Part shown: piece after piece, positions 12,733 through 16,755 of the stretch
How the letters are laid out: every line of letters begins with the position of its first letter
How positions within the stretch are numbered: the first letter of the stretch is position 1
From: Gallionella sp. UBA4737
Lineage (GTDB): Bacteria; Pseudomonadota; Gammaproteobacteria; Burkholderiales; Gallionellaceae
Length of the DNA: 16,755 bases
Direction: 5' to 3'
Assembly (NCBI GenBank): GCA_002403995.1
Contig: DHIV01000001.1
Coordinates: 12,924-29,678, forward strand
Position numbers and translations under genes: made by a program
The notes under the pieces: model-generated
The model's input: the letters and a program-made list of their open reading frames with translations, nothing else
The model's database searches: none
Told to the model about the DNA's origin: nothing

Positions 12733-13278
12733 ATGGCACAAAACCAAAACTACCTTATCTGGATAGACATGGAAATGACCGGCCTGGTCCCGGATACCGA
12801 TCGTGTGATTGAAGTCGCGCTGGTGATCACCGATAATAATCTGGAAACGATCGCCGAGGCTCCGGTTCTGGTTCTGCATCAGCCGGACAGTATGCTGGAT
12901 GGCATGGATGCATGGAACAAATCCACTCACGCCAAATCCGGCTTGATCGACAAGGTAAAAGCATCCACACTGGATGAAGCGATGGTCGAGGAACAGATGA
13001 TAGCGTTCCTCAAGGAGTATGTGCCGATCCGCACCTCACCGATGTGCGGCAACTCGATTTGCCAGGATCGCCGCTTTCTCGCGCGCTGGATGCCGAAGCT
13101 GGAGGAATATTTCCATTACCGCAATCTCGACGTGAGCACTCTGAAGGAACTGGCCAGGCGCTGGAAACCGGATATGGCGCAAGGCGTTAAAAAGCACGGC
13201 AAGCACGAAGCGCTTGCGGATATTTATGAGTCTATCAGCGAGATGAAACATTACCGGGAGCATTTCATCAAGCTTTGA
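12733..13278 (+). CDS. orn: Oligoribonuclease
   Basis: Orn is the DEDDh 3'-5' exonuclease that degrades the last di- to short oligoribonucleotides, including the pGpG left by cyclic-di-GMP breakdown. The 181-residue product has D12 and E14 in IDMEMTGL, D112 in CQDRRFL, and H158 and D163 in KHEALADI, all five catalytic residues. The length equals that of the E. coli enzyme (181). The ATG at 12733 begins MAQNQNYLIWIDMEM as expected. No strong ribosome-binding site is seen (only GCGAA upstream). Its position near rsgA, here separated by the M48/cytochrome/phhB genes on the opposite strand, echoes the orn-rsgA neighbourhood of other proteobacteria. Confidence 0.96.
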   Translation: MAQNQNYLIWIDMEMTGLVPDTDRVIEVALVITDNNLETIAEAPVLVLHQPDSMLDGMDAWNKSTHAKSGLIDKVKASTLDEAMVEEQMIAFLKEYVPIRTSPMCGNSICQDRRFLARWMPKLEEYFHYRNLDVSTLKELARRWKPDMAQGVKKHGKHEALADIYESISEMKHYREHFIKL

Positions 13279-13308
13279 TACCGCGCTTGCCAAGCTGGCG
13301 TATACTTG

Positions 13309-13322
13309 CCAATACGTACTGG
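13309..13322. promoter_or_regulatory. Near-perfect palindrome, possible operator
   Basis: CCAATACGTACTGG is symmetrical except for one base pair and lies between a -10-like TATACT (13301-13306) and the AGGAG ribosome-binding site of the small acidic protein gene. Its placement near a likely transcription start suggests a repressor site, but no -35 box at normal spacing is seen and 14-bp palindromes do arise by chance. Confidence 0.25.
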
Positions 13323-13332
13323 TAGGAGAATT

Positions 13333-13620
13333 ATGATGATTGCTGAGCCCATTTCACCAACCCCGCCCGACAATGAACCAGCCCGGGTGATCGAACGGCC
13401 GGATGGTTTCTACTGGCAGGACGAACTTACCGATAAATTCTTCGGTCCTTTCCTCACCCTGCTTGCGGCGGTACAAGACATGCAAGGCCAAAGCGACAGC
13501 GACTTCGAAGAAGGCGAGTCGCTGGAAGACGCGGAAGAGGAAATCGGCATCTCCACCTGGATAGACCCGGAAACCGGTGAGCCTGCAGAAGGTTTGTCAA
13601 CGCGCCATAGCGACGAATAG
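13333..13620 (+). CDS. Small acidic hypothetical protein
   Basis: A 95-residue protein with a proline-rich N-terminus (EPISPTPPDNEPAR), a central FYWQDELTDKFFGPFLTLLAAVQDM segment that looks folded, and a very acidic tail (about residues 58-74, DFEEGESLEDAEEEIG) ending TWIDPETGEPAEG. AGGAG at 13324-13328 is 4 nt from the ATG at 13333 and 7 nt from a second ATG at 13336, and the latter spacing is the better one. No signal peptide, membrane segment or catalytic motif is seen. It follows orn by 54 nt but seems to have its own -10-like box. I do not recognise a named family. The regular codon use and clear ribosome-binding site support a real gene. Confidence 0.77.
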   Translation: MMIAEPISPTPPDNEPARVIERPDGFYWQDELTDKFFGPFLTLLAAVQDMQGQSDSDFEEGESLEDAEEEIGISTWIDPETGEPAEGLSTRHSDE

Positions 13621-13636
13621 TCCCGCGCGTATAACG

Positions 13637-14137
13637 TTAGCGGCTCCAGCTGACGCGCAACCGGTTCTGATCCGGGTTGAAGTGGAATTCCAGTTCACCT
13701 TGATAGGCATGGTGCAACGCTTCACCAATATTGCGCGCCAGATGAATATCAGTGGTGGTCACCTGAGTACCCTGCTTCGTCTTCTCAATGGCGATGATGC
13801 GCTGCAACGGGTGTTCAGCCTTTTCTTGCGCCTCACGATGCTTTATCAGTTGCATGATTTCCTGTTCGTGCTTGGCGAAATATTCCCCGCCCACGTTCAC
13901 ATAACCCGCCGGGAAATGATCACGCACGCGATGACACGCCGGACAGGTCGTCTGATGCGCGTCCTTGGGTTTTGCCAGCCATTGCCAGCGACCGGCCTGG
14001 AACACCGCGCCGCAGTCCGGACAGACCGTCGGCTCGGAAAGTTTGCCCTTGGCTCTATAGCTGTCCATCACTGTTTCCATCGGCAGCCGGTCGCGGCGGA
14101 TGGGGTGAAAGCCTGCAGGGTGCGATTGATTGGGCAT
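13637..14137 (-). CDS. BCAM0308-like zinc-ribbon protein
   Basis: A 166-residue soluble protein with two CxxC pairs, CPDC (39-42) and CPAC (65-68), that should form a zinc ribbon. Then FPAGYVNVGGEYFAKHEQEI and a basic/acidic C-terminal half (IIAIEKTKQGTQVTTTDIHLARNIGEALHHAYQGELEF) follow. The pattern resembles the BCAM0308 family, known to me as a small conserved proteobacterial family without an established function; its Cys arrangement is reminiscent of RNA- or ribosome-associated zinc ribbons, which is inference. GGAGA 5 nt before the ATG fixes the start. It is the third gene after the SAP-like and Hsp20 genes on this strand, separated from hsp20 by 62 nt containing a GC-rich hairpin, so it is probably expressed with them at a different level. 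Confidence 0.85.
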   Translation of the reverse strand: MPNQSHPAGFHPIRRDRLPMETVMDSYRAKGKLSEPTVCPDCGAVFQAGRWQWLAKPKDAHQTTCPACHRVRDHFPAGYVNVGGEYFAKHEQEIMQLIKHREAQEKAEHPLQRIIAIEKTKQGTQVTTTDIHLARNIGEALHHAYQGELEFHFNPDQNRLRVSWSR

Positions 14138-14159
14138 GATGGTCTCCTTGGTTATTGCA

Positions 14160-14186
14160 GGCCCCCGCGCTGCCGGGACGGGGGCC
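14160..14186 (-). promoter_or_regulatory. GC-rich hairpin between hsp20 and the zinc-ribbon gene
   Basis: GGCCCCCG (14160-14167) and CGGGGGCC (14179-14186) form a perfect 8-bp stem with an 11-nt loop. On the minus strand no U-tract follows, so it is not a standard terminator for hsp20. It may act as a partial terminator, a 3' stabiliser of hsp20 mRNA, or a barrier reducing expression of the last gene. Confidence 0.5.
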
Positions 14187-14199
14187 GCAGTTGTTTTTC

Positions 14200-14649
14200 T
14201 TATGTCACTGAGACATTGATCGCTTTGCTTTTGGCCTGTGCGGACTTGGGCAGGGTGACGTTCAGCATGCCGTCCTTGAATTCGGCCTTGATTGCGCTTT
14301 CATCGACATTGTCCGGCGGCCGGAAACTGCGCAGGAAGCTGCCGTAGGAACGCTCGATGCGGTGGAACTTCTTGCCCTTCTCTTCTTTCTCCTGCTTGCG
14401 CTCGCCGCTCATCGTGAGCATTCCATCTTCGACGTTGACCTTGACATCCTCCTTGTTCACACCGGGAATTTCACCCTTGATCAGATAAGCCGTGTCGGTT
14501 TCGGTGATGTCGACGTCAGGCGCCCAGTCGGCCATGGCCAATAATTCGCGGCTCGCTTCGGTGCGGGCCGGGAATTTATTAAAGATACAATTCAATTGTT
14601 TGGAAACATCTTCCAGTTCCACGAATGGATCACATTTAACCAGGTTCAT
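14200..14649 (-). CDS. hsp20: Hsp20 / alpha-crystallin family small heat shock protein
   Basis: A 149-residue small heat shock protein, an ATP-independent holdase that keeps unfolding proteins soluble. The alpha-crystallin domain spans about residues 42-136: WAPDVDITETDTAYLIKGEIPGV, VEDGMLTMSGER, FHRIERSYGSFLRSFRPP, and the family hallmark GMLNVTLPK (127-135). The C-terminal INV (144-146) fits the I/V-x-I/V anchor used in oligomer assembly. The start at 14649 follows AAGGAGAG with good spacing. It lies 23 nt after the SAP-like gene and is followed by the zinc-ribbon gene. Heat control is suggested by the sigma-32-like promoter at 14963-14990 upstream of the first gene. Confidence 0.95.
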   Translation of the reverse strand: MNLVKCDPFVELEDVSKQLNCIFNKFPARTEASRELLAMADWAPDVDITETDTAYLIKGEIPGVNKEDVKVNVEDGMLTMSGERKQEKEEKGKKFHRIERSYGSFLRSFRPPDNVDESAIKAEFKDGMLNVTLPKSAQAKSKAINVSVT

Positions 14650-14672
14650 GATAGCTCTCCTTTTTAAGATGA

Positions 14673-14870
14673 TTAATGATGAACCGCTGTTGCCAGGCAA
14701 TCCTGCCGCCAGAGGCAATTTTCCTGATCACAGACGCCGTTGTAGGCGCTGCCAAAACAATCGAAGTTGCCTTCCTCGGCTTGGATCACTCTGATCAGTT
14801 CGGTTTTTGACAGGTGATTGGGTTTGATACCGTGCGATTTGGCAATCGTACGTACATCTTCCAGTTTCAT
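14673..14870 (-). CDS. 65-residue SAP/Rho-N-like four-cysteine protein
   Basis: A short protein in two parts. Residues 1-31 (MKLEDVRTIAKSHGIKPNHL, then SKTELIRVIQ) match the helix-extended-helix pattern of SAP and Rho N-terminal domains, which bind nucleic acid. Residues 35-58 hold four cysteines, C38, C47, C52 and C58, in the phrases NFDCFGSA and GVCDQENCLWRQDC, a spacing suited to metal or iron-sulfur binding or to disulfides. AAGGAGAA 5 nt upstream sets the start at 14870. As the first gene of the cluster with hsp20 and the zinc-ribbon protein, it shares the tandem promoters at 14929-14990. A nucleic-acid role is inference from the fold pattern; I know similar small proteins in proteobacteria but no named function. 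Confidence 0.85.
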   Translation of the reverse strand: MKLEDVRTIAKSHGIKPNHLSKTELIRVIQAEEGNFDCFGSAYNGVCDQENCLWRQDCLATAVHH

Positions 14871-14928
14871 GACGTTCTCCTTGAAAAAGCAGAACAGAAA
14901 TACTTCCCGCAACAAAAATCGGGAATAC

Positions 14929-14957
14929 AGTATGTTCTTTATTGCATTCGTTTTCAA
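14929..14957 (-). promoter_or_regulatory. Sigma-70-like promoter of the SAP-like/hsp20 cluster
   Basis: On the minus strand TTGAAA (14952-14957) is followed after exactly 17 bp by CATACT (14929-14934). The leader would be about 50 nt and contains a TTCCCG/CGGGAA hairpin (stem arms near 14904-14925) that overlaps the expected start of transcription. Confidence 0.5.
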
Positions 14958-14962
14958 GGGCT

Positions 14963-14990
14963 ATATAGGGGCAGGTTGCCGTATTTCAAT
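14963..14990 (-). promoter_or_regulatory. Sigma-32-like heat shock promoter of the SAP-like/hsp20 cluster
   Basis: On the minus strand ATTGAAA (14984-14990) is followed by CCCCTATAT (14963-14971), with 13 bp between the six-base ATTGAA and CCCC. The known sigma-32 pattern is CTTGAA, 13-17 bp, CCCCATnT, so the match is close in sequence and spacing. It lies about 90 nt upstream of the first gene of a cluster encoding Hsp20, which makes it credible. Confidence 0.55.
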
Positions 14991-15094
14991 ACCCGGCCAA
15001 GCGCTGAATATTCAATGGCTTCAGCGTTGTTTCCGGGGGTGTCCGGCATTCCGGGCAAGAGACCGCCGTCCGGTTTGTGGGAGCAGCCGGATAT

Positions 15095-15676
15095 TTAGTA
15101 GAAAAGATAGTTTATCGTGAACTGAAGCGACGATGATTTGAGCGTTATGGGAGGGGAGCTGTTGTCTTGAATGTTGGTTGATAGTATCGTCCCTTCGATC
15201 ATGAGATTCTTCATGAACTCATAGCCGCCGCCAAACATGAAAGCGCCGCCAGTGTTGGACTTGGTGCTGCTTTCAAACGGCACTGCAATATCACCTACAC
15301 CGATCGCGGCAAGGAAGTAGCCGGATGGAGCCGAAGGCGCCAGAAAATATGATGCGCCGATCCCGCTTATCCCTATCGTGTAGGTGGCATCCCTTGTTGT
15401 GACGCCATCAAAATATGGCGCGCTGAACCACGAAGCGTTTCGTACATAATAGACTGCAACCTGATCGGTGATCCCTGCGCCTATTTTAAAAGAGGTTGCC
15501 AGGCCGCCCTCTGACCTTGACCAATCATTACTGCCGCTGCTGGAGTAATTTTCCTTGAGAGTATGGAAGCCGGCTCCGAAGCCCAGAATGAATCCCTGCC
15601 TTTGATCGTCGAACGCAAGAGCCGGTGTTGCCGCGAACAAAAGCGCTGCCAACGATACTGATTTAAGTAGTTTCAT
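15095..15676 (-). CDS. Small outer-membrane beta-barrel protein
   Basis: A 193-residue protein with a clear signal peptide (MKLLKSVSLAALLFAATPALA, cleavage after residue 21). The mature part has alternating hydrophobic/polar beta strands, Gly-rich turns and a C-terminal aromatic (LQFTINYLFY), the usual signal for BAM-mediated insertion. Repeated phrases such as FILGFGAGFHTLKENY, FKIGAGITDQVAVYYVRN and FMFGGGYEFMKNLMIEGTIL resemble eight-stranded OmpA/OmpW-like barrels. Function is unknown; nothing shows a substrate. GAGGAA about 6 nt upstream sets the start at 15676 and rules out the longer in-frame extension to 15811. The gene follows murI by 165 nt containing a strong 9-bp hairpin, so separate regulation is likely. 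Confidence 0.86.
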   Translation of the reverse strand: MKLLKSVSLAALLFAATPALAFDDQRQGFILGFGAGFHTLKENYSSSGSNDWSRSEGGLATSFKIGAGITDQVAVYYVRNASWFSAPYFDGVTTRDATYTIGISGIGASYFLAPSAPSGYFLAAIGVGDIAVPFESSTKSNTGGAFMFGGGYEFMKNLMIEGTILSTNIQDNSSPPITLKSSSLQFTINYLFY

Positions 15677-15712
15677 TTGTTTTCCTCGTGCCCCGAAATT
15701 CCTGATCCCAGA

Positions 15713-15738
15713 CTGCCATGAGGGGTTTTTCATGGCAG
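15713..15738 (-). promoter_or_regulatory. Perfect 9-bp hairpin in the leader of the beta-barrel gene
   Basis: CTGCCATGA (15713-15721) and TCATGGCAG (15730-15738) are perfect complements around an 8-nt loop. On the minus strand it ends 36 nt before the ATG at 15676. There is no U-tract on either side, so it is not a typical terminator of murI. It may be a 5'-leader stabilising or regulatory element, or one end of a small repeat. Confidence 0.55.
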
Positions 15739-15841
15739 GCCATACCGAAGGAGACATTAAATCCTGCTGGAAGTTTGCGCGCACCAGTGTACTAAAGCGG
15801 CGAGAAAACAAGTATTATTTTTTTATCAGAACGGACATGAT

Positions 15842-16672
15842 TTAATTCTGCTGCCGGATGGATTGACTGGCAGCCGTGTTGGCCGGCAATCGGCGCACAT
15901 CAACATCTGCCCGCCACAATTGGGCGATCACCGTTTGCGCAATGTCTGTTGTAGCGCTGGTCCAGAATTGCTCGGTACCGGCACGATTTTTGGTCGACAG
16001 CAGATCAGCGCCGGACAGCCTGCGGCGAAGCTCGCGTGCAATCGCGGCGGACGGATCGATGATCTCAACCGATGACCCCGCAATCTCCTGTATCAGCGCG
16101 GCGAGGAAGGGGTAGTGAGTGCAGCCCAGCACGATGGTGTCGGCGCGCTGCTCCAACAAAGGGGCTACATATCGTTCGATCAATGCGCGGGTCTTGTCAT
16201 CGGATAGCTTGCCGGCCTCCACCTGCTCAACCAGTCCGGGGCATGCTTGCATCAGGATCTTTGCATCAGCACCGAACCGTTCGTGCAGTTTTGCAAAATT
16301 GTCGCTGGCGATCGTCCTGCTGGTGGCCAGCACACCGATCACGCCTGATTTGGTGCGCGTCACTGCCGGTTTGACGGCCGGCTCCATCGCAATGATGGGA
16401 ATCGAGAATCTTGCGCGCAGCGGTTGGATCGCCACGCCGGTCGCGGTGTTGCAAGCGACGACAATGGCCTTGGCGCGCTGGCTCACCAGGAATTCGACGA
16501 TCGCGATGGCCCTGGCCTCGATCAACTCGGTGGATTTATCGCCATACGGCGCATGGCCGGAATCGGCCACATACAGCAGGTCTTCGCCGGGCAGCTCGCG
16601 GCGAATCTCATGCAACACCGACAGTCCGCCCACGCCGGAATCGAACACACCGATGGGATTTTCTGCATTCAT
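15842..16672 (-). CDS. murI: Glutamate racemase
   Basis: MurI converts L-glutamate to D-glutamate for peptidoglycan precursors in the cytoplasm. The 276-residue product shows the two catalytic cysteines in ACNTAT (C74) and GCTHYPF (C184), the N-terminal GVFDSGVGGLSVL with D11 and S12, and DSGHAPYGDKS. The length fits the family (about 265-285). The ATG at 16672 starts MNAENPIGVFDSG as expected; no clear ribosome-binding site is present, and an AT-rich small palindrome (CCATT/AATGG, 16681-16698) lies just upstream, followed by the second copy of the dispersed repeat. There is no coding partner in the visible upstream 83 nt, so murI may start its own transcript. Confidence 0.96.
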   Translation of the reverse strand: MNAENPIGVFDSGVGGLSVLHEIRRELPGEDLLYVADSGHAPYGDKSTELIEARAIAIVEFLVSQRAKAIVVACNTATGVAIQPLRARFSIPIIAMEPAVKPAVTRTKSGVIGVLATSRTIASDNFAKLHERFGADAKILMQACPGLVEQVEAGKLSDDKTRALIERYVAPLLEQRADTIVLGCTHYPFLAALIQEIAGSSVEIIDPSAAIARELRRRLSGADLLSTKNRAGTEQFWTSATTDIAQTVIAQLWRADVDVRRLPANTAASQSIRQQN

Positions 16673-16708
16673 TATTTAATCCATTTTAATTTCAATGGTA
16701 GAACAATC

Positions 16709-16755
16709 CGTAGGTCGGGCTTAACCAGCGTCTTATGTCACCGTCTTTTGGTGAC
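16709..16755. repeat. Dispersed element, copy 2, cut by the window end
   Basis: Starts with CGTAGGTCGGGCTTAACCAG and continues to the GTCACC/GGTGAC hairpin at the window end. It matches 5934-5980 at all but about five positions. Its outer 13 bases are the exact complement of the right end of copy 1 (6024-6036), which supports the proposed terminal repeat. The remainder lies outside the window. Confidence 0.72.

Noticed and set aside
13577..14347. Open 256-codon plus-strand frame across the zinc-ribbon and hsp20 genes
   Set aside because: Overlaps both real genes on the other strand and also the end of the acidic protein gene; no motif is seen.
14871..14925. RNA thermometer (fourU or ROSE type) in the leader of the SAP-like/hsp20 cluster
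   Set aside because: The U-run lies too close to AAGGAG to pair without an impossible loop, and the TTCCCG/CGGGAA hairpin does not involve the ribosome-binding site.

Overview
The window is dense Gram-negative chromosome, most likely from a betaproteobacterium. The gene order cysI-DUF934-cysH-cysD-cysN, a Burkholderia-like CobD/CbiB-family protein, an APS-type CysH and a BCAM0308-type zinc-ribbon protein all fit that group. A freshwater Nitrosomonadales/Gallionellaceae-type organism is my best guess, but this is inference from protein resemblance, not a measured assignment. No tRNA, rRNA, CRISPR array, transposase or prophage gene is visible.

Layout. (1) 1-4852, + strand: an assimilatory sulfate-reduction operon with the 3' part of a sulfite reductase gene, a DUF934 protein, APS reductase (cysH) and ATP sulfurylase (cysD, cysN). 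CysH carries the iron-sulfur cysteines of APS reductases, and CysN is the short form without a fused APS kinase, so the pathway seems to run sulfate > APS > sulfite > sulfide without PAPS. A palindromic repeat lies between cysD and cysN. (2) 4963-5514, - strand: a DUF2846-like lipoprotein, followed by about 770 bases without a confident gene, carrying a small multi-hairpin repeat, short direct repeats and a possible small upstream ORF. (3) 6284-7222, + strand: a CobD/CbiB-family membrane protein, convergent with a 66-residue coiled-coil/membrane protein; a perfect 17-bp hairpin between them can terminate both. (4) 7921-9614, + strand: the SrkA-type kinase and a DUF1415 protein, separated by another inverted-repeat element. 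(5) 12651-9620, - strand: M48 peptidase, a small c-type cytochrome, pterin-4a-carbinolamine dehydratase and RsgA. orn is divergent from this block, and orn/rsgA proximity is a known arrangement. (6) 13333-13620, + strand: a small acidic protein. (7) 14870-13637, - strand: a compact stress-type cluster of a 65-residue four-cysteine SAP/Rho-N-like protein, an Hsp20 chaperone and a zinc-ribbon protein, preceded by tandem sigma-32-like and sigma-70-like promoters. (8) 16672-15095, - strand: glutamate racemase (murI) and a small outer-membrane beta-barrel protein.

The most unusual feature is rsgA. It is open end to end and keeps its GTPase and zinc motifs, but carries two in-frame extra segments of roughly 32-35 codons, both made of repeat-like DNA. 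One is a 96-bp segment with perfect 10-bp terminal inverted repeats. With the intergenic palindromes and an element present in two copies (5934-6036 and, cut by the window end, 16709-16755), this suggests a genome colonised by several families of small non-autonomous repeats, two of which may have been absorbed into an important protein. The second point of interest is the SAP-like/Hsp20/zinc-ribbon cluster, which may be a little-described stress module.
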